NCBI GenBank assembly: GCA_037013495.1
Contig: CM072811.1
Span: forward strand, 43,593,452-43,657,451
DNA length: 64,000 bases
Direction: 5' to 3'
Source of the DNA: Hippophae tibetana
Taxonomy: Eukaryota; Streptophyta; Magnoliopsida; Rosales; Elaeagnaceae
Part shown: piece by piece, positions 36,915 through 48,059 of the stretch
How the letters are laid out: each line of letters opens with the position of its first letter
Numbering within the stretch: position 1 is the first letter of the stretch
Translations under genes and position numbers: made by a program
The notes under the pieces: model-generated
What the model was told of the DNA's origin: nothing
Databases searched by the model: none
What the model saw: only the letters and a program-made list of their open reading frames with translations

Positions 36915-37202
36915 ATGGAGAGAATTAACAAGATGCTGCTAATTCTAGCCATTCTACTGGTGGCTTTTAGTATGGAAAATGCTGAAGGAGGAAGAGTATT
37001 GAAGAGAAAGAATGAGGAGGTTGATCACCCACAAAACTTCTTTGGAGGAGCTGCTGGTGGAGTGTATCCAGGTCCTAGTTTTGCTACTGGCATTGGGTTT
37101 GGGCCATCTGGCTTTTACACTTACCCATCTGGTGGTATTACTACAGGAGGTCTTCCCACTTTTCCTGGAACTCCTGTTGGTATTCATGACTCAAACCCAT
37201 GA
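36915..37202 (+). CDS. Small secreted Gly/Pro-rich protein (95 aa), putative cell-wall protein
   Basis: An intronless 95-residue frame. Residues 1-25 (MERINKMLLILAILLVAFSM, then ENAEG) form a clear signal peptide, with probable cleavage after Ala-Glu-Gly. A short basic segment follows (RVLKRKNEE), then a Gly/Pro/Phe/Tyr-rich mature part with GPSFATGIGFGPSGFYTYPS and PSGGITTGGLPTFPGTPVG, ending IHDSNP. It has no cysteines, so it is not a defensin-like peptide. The composition suggests an apoplastic structural protein or a peptide precursor. The low-complexity but non-periodic sequence, signal peptide and TATA box support a real gene. Another frame on each strand is open here only because of the GC-richer composition. 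I do not recognise a named family. Confidence 0.7.
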   Translation: MERINKMLLILAILLVAFSMENAEGGRVLKRKNEEVDHPQNFFGGAAGGVYPGPSFATGIGFGPSGFYTYPSGGITTGGLPTFPGTPVGIHDSNP

Positions 37203-39364
37203 GAGATATAGACAACTGGCATGGTTTTAGGGTCTCGTTTATGTTACTGTTGGGGGTGTGTTTTAGTCTTTTGGGTCTGTAGCAGAATCCAAGTCTGATG
37301 GTTCATGGTTCTGCTTTGAGTTATATATGAGTTGGCTTTTGCTTCTTGAAAAAATGCAGTGTTCCTTTTGGCTCTGTCTTGTTGAAATCTATGTTCTACT
37401 ATAGTCATGTTATGGTTCTTAGGATGTAATAGTTTTTAGATGGTTTAATATAACGTTGGAGTTTGAAAAAAACAAATTAATTTCTGATACTGTGACTAAA
37501 GTTTCACCTTGTACATTTGAAGTATCTTGACAGTCTAATTGGAACAGCATGAAGATTTTCTTTTTCCTTTTCCTTTTCTTTTTTTCTTTTCCCAAAAAGA
37601 CCCAACCCCAACTAATTTAACACTAAACTAAACCTACACTTATTTATTGGTTGATTTATCCATTATAGACCCAAAAAGTTTGTGACCAACCCTAATAAGA
37701 TGGTTGAAGGTATTAATTTTACAAAACTAATAAAAATCAAACCAACCTAGGTATATATTAATTTATATATTTATACATATATATATATATATATTATATT
37801 ATTTTTTTATTTTTCTTAAATTATAATGTTTATTATGGGTTAGTTGTTAGAGTCTAAGCCTATAGTTACTAGACAAAAGAGTTTTATTATGAACTAATCT
37901 TCAGTAAAAATATTATAAATCCAAAATACATATTTTAAACTTATTTTATATATTTAATTTCTAGTATGTTTTATCCCTTCATTCTTCTTAAATTATAATT
38001 TTTATTACATGCTAGTTAGTCTCGTGTAAACCTTTGATTCTCATATAGAGAATAGTTATAGGGTGAACTAATTTTTAATAACTTGTAGTGTAAACCTTTG
38101 ATACTTTCATTTTCCCAAAACTACCAAGCCGACCTATTTGGATCTTTAGGAATCATAGATATGTTAAAATTTTGCTTTTTATAAAATTCTCAATGTAAGA
38201 TTGTAAAATAACTTAATAGAATAAATCGGCCGCACTAACCCCTTCTTGTAATCATTTTGATAGATGAAAATTCAAGTTATCATAGTTGATTTGTAAATTA
38301 TAAATATTTATAAGTGTAAGAATCACTAATAACCTAACGATAAATTTATCCTCGTGTTGATCTTTTATAAAATTGTAATAATTTTTAAATTCTTTACTTA
38401 TTTTCTTAAAATTAATAAATATATACAGTCAAATAAAGACACTATAAACAAATTATCAAGAAAGTTGAAAAATAAAACAAAATAACTAATTGAATAATTA
38501 AGTTAACAAAAAATGAGTAGATAATTTTAATTAAAAAGATGAGACGATTAATGAAAATTTTAGTTAAATAACCAATATTTTTTTTGAATGATTTAAGTTA
38601 ATTTAACAATTATTTTTAAGTTAATATTATTGATTTTTTTTTCACTAATTTTAGAAAATTTCAATGATAATGATAATTTTCACCCACAATTAATTAACCA
38701 ATTTTTTTATCCAAATAATTAATTAATAATTTGAATAAAGATAAGAAAATTTAAAAAACATATAAATTAACACAATGATCATGTAATTAATTTAGAGTCT
38801 TGTATAAGAGAGGGCAATTAGACTTAAATATTTTCTCTAATAACATATGCACCCAATGGTTCAATAAATGACAATAAAAAAAAGAAAAGAAAAGAGTGGT
38901 TGTCAACCTAACAATCCAAGAAAATTGAGTACACAATGCATAATTTTGTTCAAAAAAGAAGAAAATCCAATTAAGAATCAGTTGGCAAAACATATAGAAG
39001 AAGACTTTTGCATCTATAAATAGAGCACCCTAATATGTATTTTGTATAATTAAAAATCCAATTAAGAGAAAAGCTTAGAGAAAAAGCTTTAATGAGAAAA
39101 AAAATAAGAATAATTTTCTTGGGTGTAATTAGATTATGGGTTATGAGTATTGTAAATACTTTATATAATTTCTTCCTTTTAGTAAAAATATCTGCATCAG
39201 GTTCAGAGACATACAAAATTGCTCGAACTATATTATTAAATTTGTGTATTATTTTGTATATTTTTGTTTTCTCATAAATTTGACTTATCGAAAATTTACA
39301 TAATTTCCCAACATCTAAAACCTTTTGATCAGTATTCATCCTCATCCTTGAACTTTATGTGCAG
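37203..39364. other. 3' flank of the secreted-protein gene and AT-rich intergenic DNA
   Basis: The first 250 bp are relatively T/G-rich and probably include the 3' UTR. Beyond that the DNA is AT-rich with a short (TA)n run near 37,770-37,792. The minus-strand frames at 38,787-39,345 look like chance in AT-rich sequence. Confidence 0.5.
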
Positions 39365-39510
39365 TGTCTGAAGATGGAATCATAGTACTACCCTTTCTAA
39401 AGGTCATTGATGAAGGGGAGACTTCAGTAGATATTGATGCATCGGAACCAGAAGAAGATCCTATAAAGCTGCTAAGAAAGCATGGAATGCCAAATTTTGA
39501 TTTTTTTTAA
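39365..39510 (+). pseudogene. Isolated terminal-exon-like fragment, unidentified
   Basis: A good 3' splice-site pattern (TTTATGTGCAG) ends at 39,364. It is followed by an open stretch reading SEDGIIVLPFLKVIDEGETS and ending in ...RKHGMPNFDFF with a TAA at 39,508. Codon use is less AT-biased than the surroundings and acidic residues are clustered. I do not recognise the protein, and no upstream exon is visible within 2 kb. It may be a captured exon or the last exon of a broken gene. Low confidence. Confidence 0.3.
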
Positions 39511-39634
39511 GTCTGATGATTACTGGTTGATGCTCCTCCTGAGGGCTTCAATTTAACTATAATTTCTTTCAACTTTGTCATGTCATTTCCCTTGTGTAAA
39601 TTTATGCTTGATGATGTCCAACTTTTGATGTGTT

Positions 39635-39870
39635 TTAGTTGTCACCTCTTACAATGATATGGAATGCAATCTTTACATAGGCGACATCCTCCACACTGGA
39701 TTTTATATATGGTACGGATGAAAGTTGCCATAAAGAGTATCTATTTGTTAATGGGATGGAGTATCCCTGACAATTCACCTTGGGAGATGGAGGTTCTACT
39801 GAAATAAAGGATACTCTGGCTGGTTCACTTGCTTGAGCTTTACCTAGAGTTATAGCCGATTTCAAGGAAT
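39635..39870 (-). pseudogene. Coding-like fragment truncated by the Copia 5' LTR, unidentified
   Basis: On the minus strand an open stretch from the LTR edge (39,870) reads SLKSAITLGKAQASEPARVS and continues through VNCQGYSIPLTNRYSLWQLS to a stop at 39,635. Its composition looks like protein, but I cannot name a family. The first 20 or so codons of the full frame come from the LTR, so the frame as a whole is not a gene. Nothing matching continues across the insertion in a way I can verify. Confidence 0.25.
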
Positions 39871-40386
39871 TGTTGGTCCATATCACGTGGACCAGTAACA
39901 AAGAAAAAATAAAAAATAAATAAAAAGGCATTCGACAATGAAGGTTTGTGATGAGAAGAAGAAAGAAGAAGAAAAAAATTCAAAACTTTGGAGTGTTTAT
40001 CTCCGCAAGCTTTGGCTCTATAAAAAGAGTTTTTGCTTCAATCTTGAATTATAGAAACACGTTGAGAGAAAGAGAAAACATAAAGCCTCAGTAGAAATAG
40101 TTATCTGAGAGAAGGAAATTGAGAGCCAATTTGTGAAGCTTATCCATAAATTGAAGATACATAGTTATTTTATTTTTATAAGAGATCCACCTAAAAGTGA
40201 AATTTGTAATCCCATTTTATTATAGTGGAAGTTTTAAGTGGCCTACGGGTCTTGTGGTTGTTACTTTCATTTTTGAAGGTTTTCCACGCTAAAAAATTTT
40301 GGTGTTATTTTTGTTCTATTTTGGTTTGGAAAATTATCCTAGGTTTGTTGAATTTATTTCTTTACAACCATCAATTTTTTCCAACA
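39871..40386 (+). repeat. 5' LTR of the + strand Copia element
   Basis: 516 bp, against 541 bp for the 3' LTR. About 30 bp between two TTTGGCT words (present at 44,819-44,860) is missing here, which fits a deletion between short direct repeats. A TATA-like box, CTATAAAAAG, lies near 40,018. Confidence 0.9.
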
Positions 40387-40389
40387 AAG

Positions 40390-40401
40390 TGGTATCAGAG
40401 C
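40390..40401 (+). other. Primer-binding site
   Basis: TGGTATCAGAGC, complementary to the 3' end of plant initiator tRNA-Met, lies 3 bp after the 5' LTR. Confidence 0.85.
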
Positions 40402-40575
40402 TTTGGTTATTTTTAGTGAGAGTACTATTCATATATATTGTTCTATTTTATCTGTGGGTATTGTTCTGTCGGTAGGTACTATTCATAGAGTACTATTCAG
40501 AAGTACTATTTATAGAGTACTATTTATCATCGAAAAAGTACCAAGCTTGGCGAAACATGTTGACTGAAAATTCAA

Positions 40576-43500
40576 ATGGAGGAGAGCACAAGTAATATGA
40601 TAAAGTTTATCGCATTTAATTATGTAATTTGGAAGCCGAAGATGGATGAAATTTTATACATTAAAGATATGTGGAAGCCAATTATAATGCCGAAGGAGAA
40701 AGTAGTGTTTACAACTTCGAAGGATGAGAAAAACGATGACAAGACACCAAAAATAACTAGTTCAGACGTTGAATAGGCCGTGCTGAACCAAAAGTGTGTT
40801 GCTCAAATCAGACAATGGATCGACAAGAGCATTTTTCAAAACTTTCTAATGAACACAATGCTTATATTCTTTGGGAAAAGTGGGAGAAAATGTATGTAAG
40901 AACAACCGCACAGAATAAAGCTAATATGATGCTAAGTTTAGTCAATTTGAAGTATAAAGATGGAAGTAGCATATTAGAACATATGAGTGAGCTCCAAGGA
41001 ATTTTAGATCAACTTAACTCTATGAAGATGATCGTAGATGACGAGCTACAAGCATTGTTGATGTTGAGTTATCTACCAAAAAGTTGGGATACTCTAATTG
41101 TGTCAGTTAGTAACTTAGCTCCTGACAACAAGCTTACCATGGATATGGTAAAAGACAGAATGCTAAATGAAGAGTCTCAATGAAAAGATGAAGGATATAC
41201 TCCTGACACTAAAGCGTTTGTCATGTAGAAACAAGGCAAGTAAGAATGTCACAGGAGAAGTAAAAGAGAAATCCATGTAACCAAATTCAAAAAAGAGGAC
41301 AGTCGAAGTCTAGTTACATACCTTGACAAGAAGGGTCATCACTGAGGCAAGCCTGGACACTTCATTCAAGAATGTAGAAGGTTAAAGGTGGAACAATCTA
41401 GAAATCAGGAAGCAGAAACCCAAACATATGACACCACAACTGTCATTGAAGAAGTTTTCATTGTTCGAGATACTGATTATGTCAATCTTACATGTCAAGA
41501 CACTACTTGGGTAGTTGACTCAGGCGCTTCCTATCAAGGCACCTCACAATGGGAATTCTTTTCAGCCTACACTCAAGGTGGATTTGGACGTGTGAGGATG
41601 GGAAATGATGATGCATCAAAAATTGTCGGCATTGGCAAAATTTATTTAGAGATTAATCTTGGATGCAGATTAATTCTAAAAGATGTTAGGCATGTTCTTG
41701 ATATTTGCCTCAATTTGATCTCTATCGGTATGCTTGATGATGATGGACACAGTAATTATTTTGGTGAAGAAAAATGGAAGCTCACCAAAGGAAATTTGGT
41801 AGTAGCTAAGGGCAAGAAAGATACATCACTCTACCTCATAGAACCCAGACTGTGTAGAGAAGAAGTAAATACCACTTGGAAATAAGTTCCCACTGAGCTA
41901 TGGCATAAGCGACTCGGCCACATGAGTGAAAAAGGTCTCAGAATTCTTTCCAAGAAAGAGCTCTTGCAAGGAATGAAAGGTACACCCTTACGAACTTGTG
42001 TTAACTGTATTATGGGAAAACAACATAGAGTTGTATTTCGTAGTCTCACACCATCTAGAAAGGAAAATATTCTAGATTTAATACACATATATGTCTTTAC
42101 AATGAGTTGTAAGTCACTAGGAGGTGCTCATTATTTTGTGACTTTTATTGATGATCACTCTAGAAAAGTCTGGACTTTTGCTTTGAAAACTAAAGATCAA
42201 GTACAAGAAGTTTTCAAGCAATTTCATGTAAATGTGGAGAGAAAAATTGGCAGACGTTTGAAGTGTGTACGTGCAAATAATGGTGGTGAGTATCGTGGAC
42301 CATTTAAGGAGTATTGTAGAAGTTTCGGCATCAAGTTGGAAAAATCAGTACCAAAGACACCTCAACACAACAGTGTCGCAGAGAGGATGAACAAAACCAT
42401 TTGTGAAAGAGTTAGATGTATGCTCTCAAATGAAAAATTGCCAAACTTCTTTTGGGGGGAGGCAATAAAGGCAACAATTAACTTAATCAACCTTTCTCCA
42501 TCAGTTCCACTAAACTACGATGTACTGAAAAACGATTAGATGGGGAAAGATGTTTCTTACAAACACTTGAAAGTATTTGGTTGTAGAGCATTTGTTCACA
42601 TCCCAAAAGATGAGCGGTCCAATTTGGATGGAAAATTGAAGTAGTGTATCTTTATGGGATATTCCCATGAAGAATTCGGCTATAGATTTTGGGATCCTAT
42701 TAGCAAAAGGATTGTCAGAAGTAGAGACATGGTGTTTCTTGAAGATCAAATAATCGAGGATTTTGAGAAATTCGAAAAACCACAGTCACATGAAATTCCA
42801 GTTAATCTAGAACCAGTCTTTCCATCAACAAATCCTGATGACGGGGGAGTTATACCAGATACTGATTTTGAAAAATTTGAGAAACCACAGTCAGATGAAA
42901 TTCCAGTTAATCTGGAACGAGTCTTCCATCAACAAATCCTGATGACGTGGGAGTTATACCAGATACTGATGATGTTAATCCACCAGTTGACAGTTCAGAA
43001 CTAGAACAAGTTTTTGAACATGTCCAACTATAAGTACAGATAAAGAGAACCACTAGAGTACGAAAACCAAGTCGTAGATATTCTCCTAACGAGTATGTGA
43101 AGCTCACTGAAGGAGGAGAACTAGAGAGTTACGGCGAAACTATCACTGATCAGCATAAGACTGAGTGGTTAAAAGCCATGCAGGAAGAAATGAAATCTCT
43201 GCATAAGAACCACACATTTGACCTGATGAAACTGCCATAGCGAAGGAAAGCTCTCAAGAACAAGTGGGTGTACAAAATCAAAAGTGAAGAAGGTAGCTTG
43301 CAACCACGTTACAAAGCAATATTGGTTGTGTAAGGATTCGAGTAGAAGAAGAGCGTTGATATCGATGAAATATTCTCACTAGTAGTTAAAATGTCTTCAA
43401 TCCGAGTTATTCTTGGTTTAGCAACTAGCCTTAATTTGGAAGTCGAACAACTTGACGTAAAGAATGCATTCTTACATAGTGATCTTGATGAGTAAATCTA

Positions 43501-44640
43501 TATGGAACAGTCAAAAGGTTTCCAAGTCAAAAGCAAAGAGAAGTTGGTATGCAGACTAAAGAAGAACTTGTACAATCTGAAGCAAGCACCAAGACAATAG
43601 TACAAAAAATTCAACTCATTCATGGAGAAAAATGAATACAATAGAACGATGTATGATCACTACATCTTTATCAAGAAATTCTCTGATGATGATTTTATTA
43701 TTCTTTTGCTTTATGTTGATGACATGTTAATTGTGGGTCAAAATATTGACAAGATTAACAAGTTCAAGAAGGAGTTGAGAAAGTCCTTTGCAATAAAGGA
43801 CTTAGGACCTACCAAGTAGATTCTTGGCATGACGATTACCCACAACAGGAAAAAGCAAAGGATTTGGTTTTCCCAAAAATGATATGTTGAAAAAGTTCTT
43901 GAAAGATTCAACATGAGAAAAGCTAAACCTGTTAGTTGTCCACTTGCAAGCCATTTCAAGTTTAATGTGAGTCAATATCCCTCAAGTGAAGAGTAGAAAT
44001 CAGAGATGATCAAGGTGCCTTATGCATCTGTAGTTGGCAGTCTAATGTATGTTGTGGTATGCACCAGACCAGACATTACACATGTTGTTGGCGTTATGAG
44101 CCGATTCCTATCAAATCCTGGAAAGGAACAATGGGCAGCTGTCAAATGGATAATCAGGTATCTCAGAGGAACTTCCAGTCATTATTTATGTTTTGGTAAT
44201 AATAAATCTGTATTAGAAGGATATACAGATTTAGATATGGCTGGTGACGTGGATACAATGAAGTCTATATCTGGGTACCTAATAAAATTTGGAGGGGGAG
44301 TTGTTTCATGGAAATCACGATTAAAAAAGTGTATTGCCTTAAGTATCACAGAAGCAAAGTAAATTACAATCACTGAAGGTTGTAAGGAGATTCTGTGGAT
44401 GAAAAAGTTCCTACAAGAATTGCATCATAACCAAGAAAATTATGTTCTTTATTGCGATAGTCAGAGTGCAATTCACCTTAGCAAGAAACCAACCTTCCAC
44501 TAAAGGTCCAAACACATCGACGTAAGGTATCATTGGATTCTTGATGTGTTGGAACATAAACTACTATAAGTTGAGAAGATCCACACCAATGGTAACTGGT
44601 TAGATATGATGACAAAGCTTGTCATTTGTAGAGAGATTTC
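40576..44640 (+). pseudogene. Copia gag-pol relic (Tnt1-like)
   Basis: Domains in order: gag (from 40,576, with a frame change near 40,780 and the UBN2-like part to 41,183), a zinc-knuckle remnant near 41,330-41,370, and protease with WVVDSGAS near 41,510. GAG-pre-integrase follows (LWHKRLGHMS, 41,895), then integrase with FIDDHSRKVW and RANNGGEY where the usual residue is Asp (RxDNGGEY). Reverse transcriptase has QLDVKNAFL and LLYVDDMLIV (near 43,710), and RNase H has YTDLDMAGD. More than ten in-frame stops and at least two frameshifts break it, many at positions where relatives have Gln or Trp. Non-functional. Confidence 0.85.
42757..42972 (+). repeat. Tandem repeat of about 106 bp within the Copia pol region
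   Basis: Between integrase and reverse transcriptase, two units start GATTTTGAGAAATTCGAAAA and GATTTTGAAAAATTTGAGAA. Each encodes FEKFEKPQS-H/D-EIPVNL. A one-base loss in unit 2 shifts the frame. Confidence 0.8.
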
Positions 44641-44684
44641 AAGTATGGAGGAGCCTTGTCCCACATAAGGTGGAAAGGGAGATT

Positions 44685-45225
44685 TTTTGGTCCATCTCAT
44701 ATGGGCCAGTAAGAAAGAAAAAATAAAAAAATAGAAAGACATTCAATAATGAAGGCTTGCGGTGAGAAGAACAAAGAAGAAAAAAAAGTCAAAACTTTGG
44801 GCTGTTTATCTCCGCAAGTTTTGGCTTGAATTGTGATGGAAGGATGGATCTTTGGCTCTATAAATAGAGTCTTTGCTTCAATCTTGAATTATAGAAACAA
44901 GTTGAGAGAAAGAGAAAACATAAAACCTTAGTAGAAAGAGTTTTATGAGAGAAGAAAATTGAGAGCTAATTTGTGAAGTTTATCCACAAATTGAAGATAC
45001 ATAGTTATTATATTTTTGTGAAAGATCTACCTAAAGGTGAAGTTTGTAATCCCATTTTATTATAGTGTAAGTTTTAAGTGGCCTATGGGTCTCGTGGTTG
45101 TTACTTTCATTTTGGAAGGTTTTCCACACTAAAAACTTTTGGTGTTATTTTTGTTCTATTTTAGTTTGGGAAATTATTCTAGGTTTGTGAAATTTATTTT
45201 TTAAAACCATCAATTTTTCCCAACA
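44685..45225 (+). repeat. 3' LTR of the + strand Copia element
   Basis: 541 bp, with a TATA box, CTATAAATAG, near 44,859. It ends CCCAACA. Confidence 0.9.
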
Positions 45226-45230
45226 AGAAT

Positions 45231-45794
45231 GGTATTGATGAAGAACCTTCTCTTTTATTTATTTATTTATTTATTATTGTTATTATTATTTCTATAGATA
45301 ATTTGATCATGTAAATGTGCTATTTTAGTCCCTTATTTTTAACATGTGATCAAATTGTGGTATAAATCTCCATTACACTGGTTTAATTTCATCTATATAT
45401 GAACTTGGATTTATATATGCTTTATCTTTGTGGAAATCGTTCTTGCATTTGGAAAGTCTTGACTTTAACATCCCTTGTGAATCAAATGAATAGTATGATA
45501 TAAATTTATAATGTAATATCATCCTCGGATACATCATGAACATTAGGAAGTTCAAATGGATCTTGGTATTACCCATTTTGGGTTTTTTTTCTTTTTAGTT
45601 ACCAGCTTTCTTCCATTCATATTTGATAATTGATTTAGCCATGAGAGACAAGTTCTTTCCTCCCATTATTGTTAATAGAGTGTGTTTCCATGAGACACAA
45701 GTTCTTTCTTCCCACTATTGTTAGTAGAATGCAACACAATACCTCTTTTAAGATAAAAAGTTGTTTTCCTCATATTTCTATGTGTACAAGCTAA
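45231..45794. other. Intergenic DNA between two Copia elements
   Basis: It begins with a (TTTA)n/(TTA)n-rich run and otherwise shows only short frames (for example on the minus strand at 45,373-45,576) that I cannot support as genes. Confidence 0.4.
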
Positions 45795-46200
45795 TGTTGA
45801 GTAAAATTTAGAATAAACAACTATAAATTTATTAATATTTGATCCAAATAAGTAAACAAACTACTTGTATTACACTCACAATAAAAGACACTATAACACA
45901 TTTTAAAAGTAACTCACAAATTGAAGAAAAATAAAAACACTCGAAGAGAAAGCTCTTCACTCACACTCAAACTAAGAATACAAAGAATTATTTGTTTTTG
46001 ATTGGATGATAAAACCAAATGCAAGGTAGGCTATGTATAGTCCTCACCATGCAATCTACACCACACAAATATAAACTAAGAAATAATTCTAACCACACAA
46101 ATATTATCTACACACTTCTCTTTTCTACATCCTTTAACTATTCAATTTATTTTTCTACATCCTTCAACTACTCTATTTATTTTTCTACATCCTTCAACCA
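45795..46200 (-). repeat. 3' LTR of the minus-strand Copia element
   Basis: 406 bp, matching 58,541-58,915 until the latter is interrupted. Near its right end a 30-bp unit (TTCAACTACTCTATTTATTT...) repeats about 2.5 times. The right edge is set where the minus strand reads AAGGAG followed by TGGTTGAAGG. Confidence 0.75.
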
Positions 46201-46298
46201 CTCCTTGATTTATCTGTCTTGATTTGTCTCATCTCAATTTTTTATTGCAAAATTTTTTCTCTAATAAAGTGATAGTGCATTTCAACATGCTTAGTTTT
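46201..46298 (-). pseudogene. C-terminal end of the host Copia RNase H, separated by the solo LTR
   Basis: On the minus strand this reads TKHVEMHYHFIREKILQ and then a stop, the usual end of Copia RNase H. It continues the frame that breaks at 48,060 (..NPVFHAR). Confidence 0.75.
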
Positions 46299-48059
46299 TG
46301 TTGGGATTTCATGTGTATACCTATATGGTGAGAATTTAAAATTTTCCTATCATCACTTGACTCAATATACAAAAGACCTCATTTGTAAGACAATTGTAAG
46401 CAATATTTTTTCTTAAGAATTTCAACAAACACCTAATGTGTACTGAATAAAATAAATAAATCTCATCTACCTTATTGTTAGAGATGAAGAAGATTATCTT
46501 TACCTAAAGAGATTGTCAAATCTCTTGAGTAGAGGGAAGTTGATTTCCCTTCTAGATCTCTATGAAACCACCTCTCTTTCGGAAGCACCTTTTGGTTCAC
46601 CTTGAACCTAAACAACGAACTACCACACCTCTTAGATAGATGGATATAGAGTTCAAGACTTAAATCTAACCACCTAGCAAGAAGAGATGAGAGAATAGAC
46701 TTTCGGCCTAGGGTTGAACCACCTAAGTTTTGGCCTTGAGTAAGCCTTTCCAAGTTTTGGCCTAGGAGAAGGAAAAACGTGGTTGCTGAATAATGCAGAT
46801 TTCGGCTAAGGTTAGAGGCAGAAAATTGGATCCATTTTCCTTAATTATGCCTTCTTAAATAGGCAAGGGTTAGAGCAACTCTTTGTGTAAGGTTTGAATC
46901 AATTACACAAATTCCACTAGCCTTGTTTAGCCATCACATGCTCTCTTTAATCTCAACTTGTGATTGGTTTAATAAATTAATTTATAAACAAATAATATTA
47001 TTCATATTATTCTATTATACAATGTCTCTATTATTCTTATAATGCATTCAAACATTATATCAAATAATATTTACATAAGTTTACAAATTTATTTATGGTC
47101 TAATCATATTATGACATTTTATTTTAGCATTTCATCTCATGTATTTTATCTTATACATCATTATGAAATGTAAAATACTTGTTGTTTCTCTTTCGTTGGT
47201 GTGACCATATAGAGGATCTATATCATCTTGGCAATAATATAAAACTCTATATTATTGATTATAAGAGGTTCTATCATTACATTATAGCTTTTCAAAAGAC
47301 ATAGTAATTATTTATTAGATCCACTAATTTTGTGTCTATCCTTCTCACATGATATTATGAATAATATGCAAAATATGATCGTGTCACTTTTGCATTATAT
47401 TCGTTTGTTGGTCTCTCAAGTGAATTATAATTATAACTACATCAGTTATATTGCATGCGATATAATTCCACTTTACCAAAGGCCCCGGTAAATATCATAA
47501 CTCAAATCGAGGGACAATGATAATATTAACATGTAGATTAATCCCACACAGGTTGTACACAACGAACTACTATTGTATTCCTATCATAAGATAGTATTTA
47601 AATAGCAATCACATTATATACTTCTCATGTGAAAAACCTACACATCTCATATCTAAGATTCTAAAGACATAATGGAAACATTAATGATACAAAACACAAT
47701 TCATATAATGTTCCATCTAGTTAGGTCATGTTCAATATATAAAATACACATTTTATATACTCATGTCATTAAATGATAATCCCTTATCAACATTTACAGA
47801 ACTACAATATACTTTTAATCGACATGACAATATTTCACGGTAATTAATGTTCCTCCTTAATTACCACAATTGTGAACATATTTAGGATTACATGTTTCTC
47901 ATTTTAAGAGTTTTATGGTTCAAGACTAAGTGCATCTTCTTGAACACTTCAAAAATATAACATGTTAATCTCAAGGAATAAGAATACATAATATTCAAAA
48001 TTATGAACAATACATAAATCTTTATAAAAAGATATAATTTTTAAAACACACATCATTCA
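46299..48059. mobile_element. Solo LTR of 1,761 bp inserted in the host Copia RNase H
   Basis: It begins TGTTGGGATTTC and ends CATCATTCA on the + strand. GTTTT (46,294-46,298) and GTTCT (48,060-48,064) flank it, a 5-bp target duplication with one change. The host RNase H frame is split exactly here. It has no internal coding region, primer-binding site or second LTR. A TATA-like TATTTAAG on the minus strand (near 46,856) suggests the parent element was in minus orientation. The family is not recognised. Confidence 0.7.

Larger units (their letters stand above)
39871..45225 (+). mobile_element. Ty1/copia retrotransposon (Tnt1-like), complete but decayed
   Basis: Left LTR 39,871-40,386 (TGTTGG...CCAACA) and right LTR 44,685-45,225 share the same sequence throughout. 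The right LTR has lost the initial TG (TTTTGG). Flanking 5-mers GGAAT (39,866-39,870) and AGAAT (45,226-45,230) fit a target duplication with one change. A primer-binding site (TGGTATCAGAGC) starts at 40,390, and a purine-rich tract (GTGGAAAGGGAGATT) precedes the right LTR. The internal region has gag, protease, integrase, reverse transcriptase and RNase H in Copia order, with many stops. LTR divergence and the number of stops indicate an old insertion. Confidence 0.92.

Noticed and set aside
36954..37230. Alternative frames on both strands over the secreted-protein gene
   Set aside because: Only the frame at 36,915 has a signal peptide and lies just after a TATA box. The others are shadows of its GC-richer composition.
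38787..39345. Minus-strand frames of 68 and 124 codons
   Set aside because: Phe/Leu/Ile/Lys-rich translations expected by chance from AT-rich DNA; no motif, no splice support.
46478..46753. 91-codon minus-strand frame as a gene
   Set aside because: It lies inside the solo LTR, and no domain is recognisable.
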